Shown: piece after piece, positions 1-7,260 of the stretch | Numbering within the stretch: position 1 is the stretch's first letter | Layout of the letters: every line of letters begins with the position of its first letter | NCBI GenBank assembly: GCA_910584055.1 | Contig: CAJTZS010000001.1 | Span: 124,001 to 188,000, forward strand | Reading direction: 5' to 3' | DNA: 64,000 bases | DNA from: an uncultured Muribaculaceae bacterium | Lineage (GTDB): Bacteria; Bacteroidota; Bacteroidia; Bacteroidales; Muribaculaceae | Translations under genes and position numbers: made by a program | Notes under the pieces: model-generated | Database searches by the model: none | Told to the model about the DNA's origin: nothing | The model's input: the letters and a program-made list of their open reading frames with translations, nothing else

Positions 1-2
1 AG

Positions 3-1151
3 ACCGTGAAACCGATGATGCACATATCGCTCAACCCGCATCCCGACGACCGCCTGAGCGATACCGAATACACATCCCTGGCACATGAGTATATGCGGCG
101 CATGGGGTTCGGTGATATGCCCTACATTGTGGTAAAGCATATGGACATCGACCGACACCACATCCACATTGTCGCCCTGCGCGTCGGCACAGACGGCAAG
201 GCGGTGTCGGACAGGAACAATTTCTACCGCAGCAAGGAGATTTGCCGTGAGCTGGAGAGGGAGTTCGGGCTGCGCCCTGCGGAGCGTCAGAAGGTATCGC
301 CCGATACCCCCATTGTGAAAATCGACCCGGCGGGAGACCTGAAACGTCAGGTGGCAAACGTGGTGAAACTCGTCGGCATGAGATACCGTTTCCAAAGCAT
401 CGGCGAGATGAACGCGGTGCTGTCGCTCTTCAATGTCAGGGCGGAAATGACCGACGGCAGGGTGAACGGGCGCGAGTACCACGGTCTGGTGTATTTCGCC
501 ACCGACGACTCCGGCACTCCTCTCGCCTCGCCGTTCAAGGCTTCCCGCCTCGGTAAGTTCGCGAGCCGTGCGGCCGTTGACGGCAGGTTCGAGAGGTCAA
601 GGAGCGATATTGCCGACCGGCACATCGCGGATATTGTCAGACGCAGGGTTGATGACGCTCTCCTGCAATGCTCCGGCAGGGACACCTTTGTGTCGCTGCT
701 CAAAGCGGCAGGTATTGATGTCGTGTTCAGGCTCACCGACACCGGGCGGATATACGGTGTCACCTTCGTTGACCACAGCACTATGTGTGTCCTCAACGGT
801 TCGCGTCTCGGCAAGGAGTATTCTGCCAACGCCTTCGAGCGCAGGTTCAACGGCAGTGCGGAGGCCGTAGTTCCCGTGCTTGAAACGGAGACGCACGACC
901 GCGCTCCGCAAACCGAAGAGCCGACCCCGCGGCATACCGTTGACCCGGAGAGTGACAGGAACACCGCAGACCCGCGGCAGACAACCCACACCCATACAGG
1001 TAGGAGTGGGGAGCCGGACACAACGGATGATATGCCTTCTATCCCCGGTCTCGACCTGTTCCATGTCGGGCCCGGTTTCGATGCGGAGGAGGAGGCGTTC
1101 TGCCGCGCCATGCGGCGCAGGAGACGCAGGGGCAGAAAGCCCGGAAGTTAA
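3..1151 (+). CDS. MOBP-type relaxase/mobilization nuclease, 5' end missing
   Basis: This is the C-terminal part of a Bacteroidales MobB/BmgA-like relaxase, which nicks the element at oriT and pilots the strand during conjugative transfer. The reading frame is open back to base 3, so the gene begins outside the window; the GTG at 6 is not a real start. The segment HISLNPHPDD, then YIVVKHMDIDRHHIHIV with its cluster of His residues (about residues 45-54 counted from base 6), is the metal-binding HxD/HxH motif of this family. The C-terminal third is hydrophilic and ends in an Arg-rich tail, probably DNA-binding. It lies 24 bp before the coupling-protein gene, so the two probably form one mobilization operon. 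The catalytic Tyr would be in the missing N-terminus. Confidence 0.9.
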   Translation, partial: TVKPMMHISLNPHPDDRLSDTEYTSLAHEYMRRMGFGDMPYIVVKHMDIDRHHIHIVALRVGTDGKAVSDRNNFYRSKEICRELEREFGLRPAERQKVSPDTPIVKIDPAGDLKRQVANVVKLVGMRYRFQSIGEMNAVLSLFNVRAEMTDGRVNGREYHGLVYFATDDSGTPLASPFKASRLGKFASRAAVDGRFERSRSDIADRHIADIVRRRVDDALLQCSGRDTFVSLLKAAGIDVVFRLTDTGRIYGVTFVDHSTMCVLNGSRLGKEYSANAFERRFNGSAEAVVPVLETETHDRAPQTEEPTPRHTVDPESDRNTADPRQTTHTHTGRSGEPDTTDDMPSIPGLDLFHVGPGFDAEEEAFCRAMRRRRRRGRKPGS

Positions 1152-1175
1152 TCACAAACTAAAAGCATTTATTCT

Positions 1176-3173
1176 ATGAGTCAGCAGGAAGACGACCTAC
1201 GGGCACTCGCCAAGATAATGGATTTCGTCAGGGGCATAAGCATCGCCATTGTCGCTGCAAATATCCTGTGGTTCACAGGCGTGGCCGTGGTACACAGCAA
1301 TTGGTTCGTCATTACGGTTTACCGTATATTGAATAATCTCAATAACGAGTGCGGCATTTTCCAGAATCCGAACAATGCGAAGTGGTTCGCGCTCCTTCTT
1401 CTCGCCGTCTCGTGTTTCGGCACGAAGGGGGTCAAGAGCGAGAGCATAAAATGGAGGCACGTCACGGCGGCCCTCGCTGTCGGCCTCGCGTTTTTCATCG
1501 GCTGCTGGTGGATGCCCGCCAAAGGTTGGACGGTTATGTATATCGCATCGACAGCTCTCGGATATGTGGCGTTGCTTTTCGGCGGCGTTTGGGCCGGGAG
1601 AATACTCCGGGGCAACCTCATGGACGACCGTTTCAACAATGAAAACGAGTCGTTCATGCAGGAGACGCGCCTGATGAAAAACGACTATTCAATCAACCTC
1701 CCGACGCGGTTTTACTACAAGCGCAAGTGGCATAAGGGGTGGATTAACGTAGTCAACCCGTTTCGCGCGACGATAGTCCTCGGCACTCCCGGTTCGGGTA
1801 AGTCATACGCGGTGGTCAACAATTACATAAAGCAGTGTATTGAAAACGGTTACAGTGCCTATCTGTATGACTTCAAGTATCCCGACCTGTCCGCCATAGC
1901 CATGAATCACCTCCTCACCCACAAGGAGGGATACAAGGGGAGAATCCCGGAGTTCAGGGTCATCAACTTTGACGACCCGATGCGCTCACACCGCTGCAAT
2001 CCCATAGCACCGGAGTTCATGACGGATATTTCCGATGCCTACGAAAGTGCATACACTATAATGCTCAACCTTAACAAGACTTGGGTGAGCAAGCAGGGAG
2101 ACTTCTTCGTGGAGTCGCCCATCATCCTTTTGGCCGCTATAATCTGGTTTTTGCGTATTTACCGTAACGGAAAATATTGTACCTTCCCCCATGCGATTGA
2201 ATTTTTGTGCCAGCCATACAAGGATATTTTTCCAATCCTTACCTCCTATCCATCCCTTGAAAACTACCTCTCGCCATTTATGGATGCTTGGAAATCAGGG
2301 GCGCAGGACCAGCTCCAGGGTCAGATAGCGTCGGCGAAAATCCCCCTTACGCGAATGATTTCCCCGCAGCTCTACTGGGTCATGTCGGAGAGCGAGTTCT
2401 CACTCGACATCAACAATCCGGAAAACCCCAAAATCCTGTGCGTCGGCAACAATCCCGACCGCCAGAATATCTACGGGGCGGCCCTCGGTCTCTACAATTC
2501 GCGCATCGTAAAGCTGATCAACAAGAAGAACAGGCTGAAGTCCGCTGTCATAATCGACGAGCTGCCCACGATATATTTCAAGGGGCTCGACAACCTCATA
2601 GCTACCGCGCGAAGCAACAAGGTGGCGGTGTGCCTCGGCTTTCAGGATTTCTCGCAGCTCAAGCGCGACTACGGCGACAAGGAGGCGGCGGTGGTGATGA
2701 ACACGGTCGGCAACATCTTCTCCGGGCAGGTCGTGGGGGAGACGGCCAAAACGCTGTCCGAGCGTTTCGGAAAGGTGTTGCAGAGACGGCAGTCAATGTC
2801 GGTGAGCCGTCAGGACGTGAGCCACTCCTTCAACACTCAAATGGACTCCCTCATACCTCCGAGCAAAATCTCGACTCTGACGCAGGGTATGTTTGTCGGG
2901 GCTGTCTCCGACAACTTCGACGAGCGCATCGACCAGAAGATTTTTCATGCCGAGATTGTCGTTGACAACGATAAGGTAAGGAGGGAGACTGAAGGCTACG
3001 AGGAAATCCCGGTCATTAACGGTTTTGTCAACGAGGTGACGGGCCAATGTGAAATGGAGCGGGTGATACAGGACAATTACGACCGTATAAAAGCGGAAGT
3101 CCGGCAGATAGTCGAGGATGAGAAAATCCGTATGGCAAAAGACCCTAAATTCAGTAAATTCATGCAGGACTGA
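1176..3173 (+). CDS. TraG/VirD4-family type IV coupling protein (MobC-like)
   Basis: A 665-residue coupling ATPase that would deliver the relaxase-DNA complex to a type IV secretion channel in the inner membrane. The N-terminal 140 residues hold several hydrophobic segments (YWFCY-type membrane region). A Walker A motif GTPGSGKS sits at residues 203-210 and a Walker B strand AVIIDELP near 457-464. A later SNKVAVCLGFQDFSQLKRDYG stretch is typical of TraG/VirD4 proteins, where motif III senses nucleotide. Length and domain order are normal for Bacteroidales mobilizable elements, so the gene looks intact. No mating-channel genes (traA-Q) are visible, so the element either keeps them further left or is mobilized in trans. 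Confidence 0.93.
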   Translation: MSQQEDDLRALAKIMDFVRGISIAIVAANILWFTGVAVVHSNWFVITVYRILNNLNNECGIFQNPNNAKWFALLLLAVSCFGTKGVKSESIKWRHVTAALAVGLAFFIGCWWMPAKGWTVMYIASTALGYVALLFGGVWAGRILRGNLMDDRFNNENESFMQETRLMKNDYSINLPTRFYYKRKWHKGWINVVNPFRATIVLGTPGSGKSYAVVNNYIKQCIENGYSAYLYDFKYPDLSAIAMNHLLTHKEGYKGRIPEFRVINFDDPMRSHRCNPIAPEFMTDISDAYESAYTIMLNLNKTWVSKQGDFFVESPIILLAAIIWFLRIYRNGKYCTFPHAIEFLCQPYKDIFPILTSYPSLENYLSPFMDAWKSGAQDQLQGQIASAKIPLTRMISPQLYWVMSESEFSLDINNPENPKILCVGNNPDRQNIYGAALGLYNSRIVKLINKKNRLKSAVIIDELPTIYFKGLDNLIATARSNKVAVCLGFQDFSQLKRDYGDKEAAVVMNTVGNIFSGQVVGETAKTLSERFGKVLQRRQSMSVSRQDVSHSFNTQMDSLIPPSKISTLTQGMFVGAVSDNFDERIDQKIFHAEIVVDNDKVRRETEGYEEIPVINGFVNEVTGQCEMERVIQDNYDRIKAEVRQIVEDEKIRMAKDPKFSKFMQD

Positions 3174-3177
3174 TATG

Positions 3178-3281
3178 TAAAGAGTGTAAAGGAGGTATGC
3201 CATTGCCTCGTTCTTACGAGAATCTTCCACATTTTCGTGTCGGGACTCAGGCATACCTCCATATACATACTCTTTGTAATT
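3178..3281 (-). ncRNA. Candidate structured RNA, hairpin copy 1
   Basis: Read on the minus strand, 3241-3260 and 3191-3210 form a stem of about 16 pairs, interrupted by a 3x3 internal loop and one C-A mismatch. It closes a loop of exactly 30 nt (3211-3240). The loop has the blocks ACACGA, TGTGGAAG and GTAAGAA, shared with the hairpins at 5273-5337 and 5358-5436. An outer helix with a small bulge pairs about 3178-3188 with 3264-3277. A minus-strand TAACTTTG promoter lies just upstream (3287-3294). Transcription is inferred. The same hairpin also lies just after the coupling-protein stop codon and could act as a 3' structure of that mRNA. Confidence 0.5.
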
Positions 3282-3297
3282 TACCACAAAGTTAGTA
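3282..3297 (-). promoter_or_regulatory. Minus-strand promoter core within a palindrome
   Basis: The minus strand reads TACTAACTTTGTGGTA, which contains a Bacteroidota -7 element TAACTTTG (3287-3294) inside an imperfect palindrome. It closely matches GACTAACTTTGTAGTC at 5238-5253. Transcription would run left into hairpin copy 1. It is divergent from, and about 30 bp away from, the tetR1 promoter, so a TetR dimer bound here could affect both. No good -33 TTTG is visible. Confidence 0.45.
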
Positions 3298-3302
3298 AAT
3301 TA

Positions 3303-3334
3303 TTTGATGCTGTCGGTCACTTTTATTAACTTTG
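3303..3334 (+). promoter_or_regulatory. tetR1 promoter (TTTG-N20-TAACTTTG)
   Basis: A -33 TTTG (3303-3306) and -7 TAACTTTG (3327-3334) are separated by 20 bp, a near-perfect Bacteroidota sigma-ABfr promoter. Transcription would start near 3341. This rules out the upstream in-frame ATG at 3304 and selects the ATG at 3370 as the tetR1 start. Confidence 0.7.
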
Positions 3335-3369
3335 TTGCTGAAAGTGAACTCAAAACAACTGCTAATCAT

Positions 3370-3993
3370 ATGCACGCCGACAACAGGAGAGAACAGCTGT
3401 ACCGAGCAGCATTCAAACTTTTTCTAACGAGACATTACGAGTCCGTCACCATTGCCGATATAGAGAAGGAATCGGGGATGACGCGCGGCGCGGTGTCGTA
3501 TTATTCCAAGACTAAATTAGTTCTCTTCAAACAGGTTGTAAAACACTATCTTATTGACAAACAAAATGTGCGTAATAAGTATGACCACGACCAGCCCACG
3601 TTTTATGACTTCATAAATGCGGCCGTGGACGGTGTGAGGGACACAATGGCGAGTATGCAGAGGCTCATTGACGAGATTATGCCGCAGAACGCGAGCCGCT
3701 CATATCTTTTTCTCCTGTTGCAGCTAAAGACCTATTTCCCCGACATGCACGACGAGTACCTGAAAAACCGCAACAATGAGCTGAGTATGTGGAACGTGAA
3801 AATCATTGATGCGATTGCCCGTGGCGAATTACGTTCCGATTTGGATGTAATGATTAGCGCAGAGCAGTATGTGTATCTCTATTACGGTGAGTCTTTTTAT
3901 GAGTCAATGCTGAGCGGATTGGATGCCGAGCACCTCCGCAGGGTGCTACTTGCCTTATATGGCTTGATGAAGGCTCCTGATAAGACGGTTTGA
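3370..3993 (+). CDS. TetR/AcrR-family transcriptional regulator (TetR1)
   Basis: The N-terminal helix-turn-helix is clear: residues about 8-55 hold QLYRAAFKLFLTRHYESVTI, then IADIEKESGMTRGAVSYYSK with recognition helix TRGAVSYY. The rest (about 150 residues) is an all-helical ligand-binding and dimerization domain typical of TetR proteins. The start at 3370 was chosen because the promoter core overlaps the longer frame. The gene sits 84 bp upstream of the DarB-like synthase, and a second TetR gene with an almost identical recognition helix (TRGAIAYY) follows that synthase, so both may read related operators. The ligand is unknown; an acyl metabolite linked to the synthase is a guess. Confidence 0.88.
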   Translation: MHADNRREQLYRAAFKLFLTRHYESVTIADIEKESGMTRGAVSYYSKTKLVLFKQVVKHYLIDKQNVRNKYDHDQPTFYDFINAAVDGVRDTMASMQRLIDEIMPQNASRSYLFLLLQLKTYFPDMHDEYLKNRNNELSMWNVKIIDAIARGELRSDLDVMISAEQYVYLYYGESFYESMLSGLDAEHLRRVLLALYGLMKAPDKTV

Positions 3994-4035
3994 TCGTTTT
4001 GGTGCCCATAATTTTTCAATCATAGATTTTTTGAG

Positions 4036-4043
4036 TAAGTTTG
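4036..4043 (+). promoter_or_regulatory. Probable -7 element upstream of the DarB-like gene
   Basis: TAAGTTTG fits the Bacteroidota TAnnTTTG consensus and lies 35 bp before the ATG at 4078. The -33 region has only a T-rich stretch (4012-4016), so the promoter may be weak or regulated. Confidence 0.45.
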
Positions 4044-4077
4044 CATTACATTCAAAGCGTAACGTAAACTTTTTTCT

Positions 4078-5217
4078 ATGTACCAGAACGTATTTATAAC
4101 CAGAACATCCTCCTTCTTCCCAAACGAGGTCGTGCCCAACGACCACATGGAGGACTTTCTCGGACGCGTCGGGGGACGACCGTCGAGAGTAAAGAACATC
4201 ATCCTCCGTCAGAACGGCATAACGGGGCGTTACTATGCCCTCGACCGCGACCAATGCATAACCCATACCAACGCTCAAATGGCTGCATTGGCGATTGACC
4301 GCCTTTTCAAGTCTCCGCAGGAGAAAGAAGAGGTCCAGCTCCTTGCCTGTGGCACTTCGAGTCCTGACCAGAATCTTCCTTCGCAGGCCTCAATGGTGCA
4401 TGGCGAGGCGTTTTCCCATACGTTGGAAATCTACTCCCTCGCGGGAGTGTGCCTCACCGGGCTTGCCGCGTTGAAAACCGCCTATATGTCGGTCTGCATG
4501 GGCAACTCGGATAACGCGGTGGTGAGTATGTCGGAACTGGTCTCCCCGTCGTTGCTCTCCAAGTTCTTCGAGGAGGAGTACCGTCGGGAGCAGGAGGTGT
4601 CGGACCATCCGGCGATAGCCTTTGAGAAGGACTTCCTCCGATATATGCTCTCCGACGGGTCTGCCGCGCTATACCTTTCCAATGAGCCGGAAAAGGGGGC
4701 GTTGAATCTTCAGATCGAGTTCATCCACATGAAGTCGTTTGCCAACCGCCAGCCGGCCTGTATGTATATGTGGGCGGAGGCGATGCCCGACGGCTCCCTG
4801 AAAAGCTGGAAGGAGTTCGGGAGCCGCGATGTGGCCGAAAAGTCGGTGTGGTGCATCAAGCAGAACGTGAAGATACTCAACGAATACATCACCCGCTATT
4901 TCGTGGATGTGATAGAGGAGGCCCTCAACTTGTTCGAGGTGGACACCGACGAGGTGACATACGTCATTCCGCATATCTCTTCGATGTATTTCTACAACAA
5001 GCTGGACGAGGAGTTCCGCAGCCGTGGAATCGACCTGCCGACATCCAAGTGGTTCACAAACCTCACATGGGTCGGCAACGTAGGGTCGGTGGCTCCGTTC
5101 TCGGCTCTCGATGAGCTGCTGCGCACCAAGCCGCTCAAATCGGGGGATAAGATACTTGTCGTCGTGCCCGAAAGCGGCCGTTTTTCATTCGGCGCGACAT
5201 TATTGCGCGTGATTTAA
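4078..5217 (+). CDS. StlD/DarB-family beta-ketoacyl synthase (KAS III-like)
   Basis: A 379-residue thiolase-fold condensing enzyme. The N-terminus (FFPNEVVPNDHMEDFLGRVG, then PSR, NGI, RYYALD, THTNAQMAALA) resembles the StlD/DarB family, which condenses beta-keto acyl units to cyclohexanedione precursors of dialkylresorcinols and stilbenes. The KAS III catalytic triad appears intact: Cys125 in SLAGVCLTG, His299 in IPHISS and Asn334 in WVGNVGSV. No partner genes (DarA-like aromatase, acyl carrier protein, ketoreductase) are nearby. Instead it stands alone between two TetR genes within a mobile element. The product is therefore unknown; the enzyme may make or modify an acyl signal. Another KAS III function cannot be excluded. 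Confidence 0.82.
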   Translation: MYQNVFITRTSSFFPNEVVPNDHMEDFLGRVGGRPSRVKNIILRQNGITGRYYALDRDQCITHTNAQMAALAIDRLFKSPQEKEEVQLLACGTSSPDQNLPSQASMVHGEAFSHTLEIYSLAGVCLTGLAALKTAYMSVCMGNSDNAVVSMSELVSPSLLSKFFEEEYRREQEVSDHPAIAFEKDFLRYMLSDGSAALYLSNEPEKGALNLQIEFIHMKSFANRQPACMYMWAEAMPDGSLKSWKEFGSRDVAEKSVWCIKQNVKILNEYITRYFVDVIEEALNLFEVDTDEVTYVIPHISSMYFYNKLDEEFRSRGIDLPTSKWFTNLTWVGNVGSVAPFSALDELLRTKPLKSGDKILVVVPESGRFSFGATLLRVI

Positions 5218-5253
5218 TTGGCAATGTCGGATTTTTAGACTAACTTTGTAGTC
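5218..5253 (+). promoter_or_regulatory. Promoter and palindromic operator candidate upstream of tetR2 leader
   Basis: TTG (5218-5220), a 20-bp spacer and TAACTTTG (5241-5248) make a Bacteroidota promoter. The -7 element is the centre of a palindrome GACTAACTTTGTAGTC (5238-5253) with perfect 5-bp arms, so a bound dimer would block it. Transcription from about 5255 gives a leader of about 190 nt before tetR2, filled with two hairpins. Confidence 0.6.
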
Positions 5254-5254
5254 T

Positions 5255-5441
5255 CAATACGAGATAACTACTTTTCATATTTGTCTTTCAACACGAAAAT
5301 GTGGAAGTTTTTAGTAAGAAGACGGATAGATATGAAACGCGAGTCCATACGTCATACGGGTATGGGGTTGCGCCGTATCTTTCTTACAGGTCTTCCACAA
5401 TAACCCTCGTGTTAGATACGACGCTTCTCCATACCCTTTTT
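5255..5441 (+). ncRNA. Candidate structured leader/small RNA with hairpin copies 2 and 3
   Basis: Hairpin 2 pairs 5273-5289 with 5321-5337 (16 of 17 pairs, three of them G-U wobbles that would be mismatches on the other strand) around a 31-nt loop, 5290-5320. Hairpin 3 pairs 5358-5380 with 5414-5436 around a 33-nt loop, 5381-5413. Hairpin 3 is followed at once by five T residues (5437-5441), which resembles an intrinsic terminator 5 nt before the tetR2 ATG. Loop 3 is the antisense of loop 2 in three blocks (7, 9 and 7 nt). The RNA may end here as a small RNA of about 185 nt, or act as an attenuating leader of tetR2. No known RNA family was recognised. Confidence 0.5.
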
Positions 5442-5446
5442 GCGTA

Positions 5447-5989
5447 ATGTCGAAACATCGGGAACAATCATTGAAAAACAGGTCGGATATACTTAGGAAG
5501 TGTTATCCGTTGGTTGCCACCGGCAGCTGGGACGCTATCGCAATTTCCGATATTGAAAAGGTAATCAAACAGACAAGGGGGGCTATCGCATACTATTTCA
5601 AGAATAAAAAGACTCTTTTCGCAAATATCCTCGATGAACTGTTTTTCCCGGTGTTCGCGCTCTCGGCTGATGAAAGGGATAAACTATCCAAGGCTACTGT
5701 TTCCGATTTCTATAAAAAATACAAAACTCCGTTTGAAAGAGTCCGCGATGATTTGCGGGACAACTACGGTGTCGAAAACCCGTCACAGGCAATCTTCAAT
5801 CTCTTTATCCAAGGTTCCAAGCACTACGACCGGTTCACATCAAACGTCGGCGAACTGATGCAACTGGAACAGGACTTCATGAGCCGCATAGTAGGCGGCA
5901 GAGTAAACAATATCCTCGACCTAAACCGCGTCTATGTCGAAAATATCGGAAACATCTTTATTGAGTCAATGAATTTTGATTCATATTAA
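5447..5989 (+). CDS. TetR/AcrR-family transcriptional regulator (TetR2)
   Basis: A 180-residue TetR-type repressor. The HTH spans about residues 10-55 (ISDIEKVIKQTRGAIAYYFK) and is followed by a helical C-terminal domain ending IFIESMNFDSY. Its recognition helix TRGAIAYY closely matches TRGAVSYY in TetR1, while the ligand domains differ. The ATG at 5447 begins 10 bp after the hairpin-3 stem and overlaps the end of its T-run context, so ribosome access should depend on leader structure. It is likely co-regulated with the DarB-like gene upstream. A bidirectional terminator follows at 6042-6081. Confidence 0.85.
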   Translation: MSKHREQSLKNRSDILRKCYPLVATGSWDAIAISDIEKVIKQTRGAIAYYFKNKKTLFANILDELFFPVFALSADERDKLSKATVSDFYKKYKTPFERVRDDLRDNYGVENPSQAIFNLFIQGSKHYDRFTSNVGELMQLEQDFMSRIVGGRVNNILDLNRVYVENIGNIFIESMNFDSY

Positions 5990-6041
5990 GAACTGTTTAA
6001 TTACTATATCATTGATATTTACATCAAATTGCACCTATACA

Positions 6042-6081
6042 AAATTAGACAGCCTATATTTTGTGTTAGGCTGTCTAATTT
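6042..6081. terminator. Bidirectional intrinsic terminator
   Basis: A perfect 14-bp stem (6042-6055 with 6068-6081, AAATTAGACAGCCT and its complement) with a 12-nt loop and A/T-rich flanks. It lies between tetR2 (plus) and the convergent minus-strand genes that end at 6180, and can serve both. Confidence 0.7.
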
Positions 6082-6179
6082 ATAGGAATCTCATTGACTA
6101 AGACTGATTGAAAACAAGTTTTCAATCATCAACAATATTCACCTTATGACCTTGAGTATAACTCGTTGGATAATCATAA

Positions 6180-6554
6180 TCAGATTTTATTATACTCCAA
6201 ATAGTGAAGTATTTCTTCTAATCTGTCATAATAATCCATAATATTAGGCTCTCTTCTCTGATACATTTTATCTACCTGAGATAAAACAATCTGTTTTAAA
6301 TCATTAAACCTGTCTGGTTCAACAAGTTTACACAGCGCTAAGTCTATGAAAATCCAGTCAGCACCGACATCTGGTAGAGTAGCATCTCCATCCAATATTG
6401 GCTGAATAGTTTTTTCATAGAGATTTTCCAGAGACGAGTATGTACTGAATACATACTCAGAACATCTCTTTAGTATTATCTTGAAATTTTCAAGATTTTC
6501 ATGATATCCCTCCTTGTTCAAATTTAAGACGAATTTATCTTGTTGCGACAACAT
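6180..6554 (-). CDS. Hypothetical protein, 124 aa
   Basis: No family recognised. The protein is soluble, helical and acidic, with no signal peptide (starts MLSQQDKFVLNLNKEGYHEN, ends ILHYLEYNKI). It has many Asp, Glu, Tyr and Leu residues, a composition often seen in immunity proteins, but this is not proof. The gene is very AT-rich compared with the element core and is the last of a leftward series of small genes that follows a truncated C-terminal fragment at 7700-7816. An ORF of this length with sensible amino-acid use in an AT-rich stretch supports its being real. Confidence 0.5.
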   Translation of the reverse strand: MLSQQDKFVLNLNKEGYHENLENFKIILKRCSEYVFSTYSSLENLYEKTIQPILDGDATLPDVGADWIFIDLALCKLVEPDRFNDLKQIVLSQVDKMYQRREPNIMDYYDRLEEILHYLEYNKI

Positions 6555-6630
6555 ATCGCCAGTAAAATCTATACTGGTTCTATCTCGCTGAGTTTGTAGT
6601 CGTTTAACACTAAACTTCTCAAACCATTTT

Positions 6631-6822
6631 TTAATACTTGCATTTAAGCCCCAGAATTAATATTCTCATACGAATGATTATCATATGTCCTAACAATAGA
6701 ATAAAAGGGAAAAGTATAATCAAACTGATAATGACAAATGGTAATTCAAATTCCGAGAAATAGCCATAAGCCAAATCTAATTCAACAATTACAACAGCTA
6801 ATACAATGATTAGCACGCACAA
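6631..6822 (-). CDS. Small two-helix membrane protein, 63 aa
   Basis: Two strongly hydrophobic segments (residues about 1-15 and 28-50, VIISLIILFPFILLLGHMII) are joined by a short acidic loop (YFSEFELPF). No homologous family was recognised. It lies between the 124-aa gene and a probably frameshifted membrane gene, on the same strand, and may itself be a fragment of a larger interrupted gene. AT-rich DNA can produce hydrophobic frames by chance, so confidence is modest. Confidence 0.35.
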   Translation of the reverse strand: MCVLIIVLAVVIVELDLAYGYFSEFELPFVIISLIILFPFILLLGHMIIIRMRILILGLKCKY

Positions 6823-6823
6823 T

Positions 6824-7175
6824 CTAACATTTTAACCATAAACTTCTACTGTATTTGCAACAATCCTCTTGATGATGATACCAGGATATCAACAGCTCAA
6901 TAACTAAGATAATTTGAGAGATAATCAATATATAATTTTTTGCTGATGGTTTCATAACGGGAATTGAACATCCCGATGCAAAACAAGCATAAAAATCCAT
7001 ACAATCCTGCATATAGACCAATGAAGCCACATCCCTCCAAATTAAAATTACCTTCGTCTATCAGATGTCTAAAACGGCGATATGATTTATCCAAGAGACC
7101 TCCATGTTCTTGGATAAGCCTATATGACCTTTTGTCGGAGTAAAAACAAAAGGTGGAACTGAAAAATCTCGCCAA
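6824..7175 (-). pseudogene. Probable frameshifted small membrane protein gene
   Basis: Two overlapping frames each hold half of a plausible protein. The first (7175 down to 6897) has a soluble N-terminus (DKRSYRLIQEHGGLLDKSYR) and a first membrane segment (GFIGLYAGLYGFLCLFCIGM), but then turns polar. The second (7030 down to 6824) carries a second membrane segment (NYILIISQIILVIELLISW) in the other frame. A single indel near 6950-6965 would join them into a two-helix protein of about 115 residues. This could be a real mutation, a sequencing error or a chance overlap. Function unknown. Confidence 0.35.
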
Positions 7176-7260
7176 ATCCGAAAATCGAATTTGGCGAGAT
7201 ATAAGTATCAGCTTTATGCATCTTAAAGAGCGGAACCGATGTATTCCTCAGTACACTGCC

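Noticed and set aside
2288..2965. 225-codon plus-strand open frame inside the coupling-protein gene
   Set aside because: Out-of-frame shadow of TraG, rich in Arg/Pro/Gly as expected of GC-rich alternative frames.
3304..3370. Longer N-terminus of TetR1 from ATG 3304
   Set aside because: The ATG lies within the promoter (TTTG-N20-TAACTTTG), upstream of the expected transcript start.
4669..4974. Minus-strand frame opposite the DarB-like gene
   Set aside because: Antisense to an intact enzyme gene, with no promoter or ribosome-binding site.
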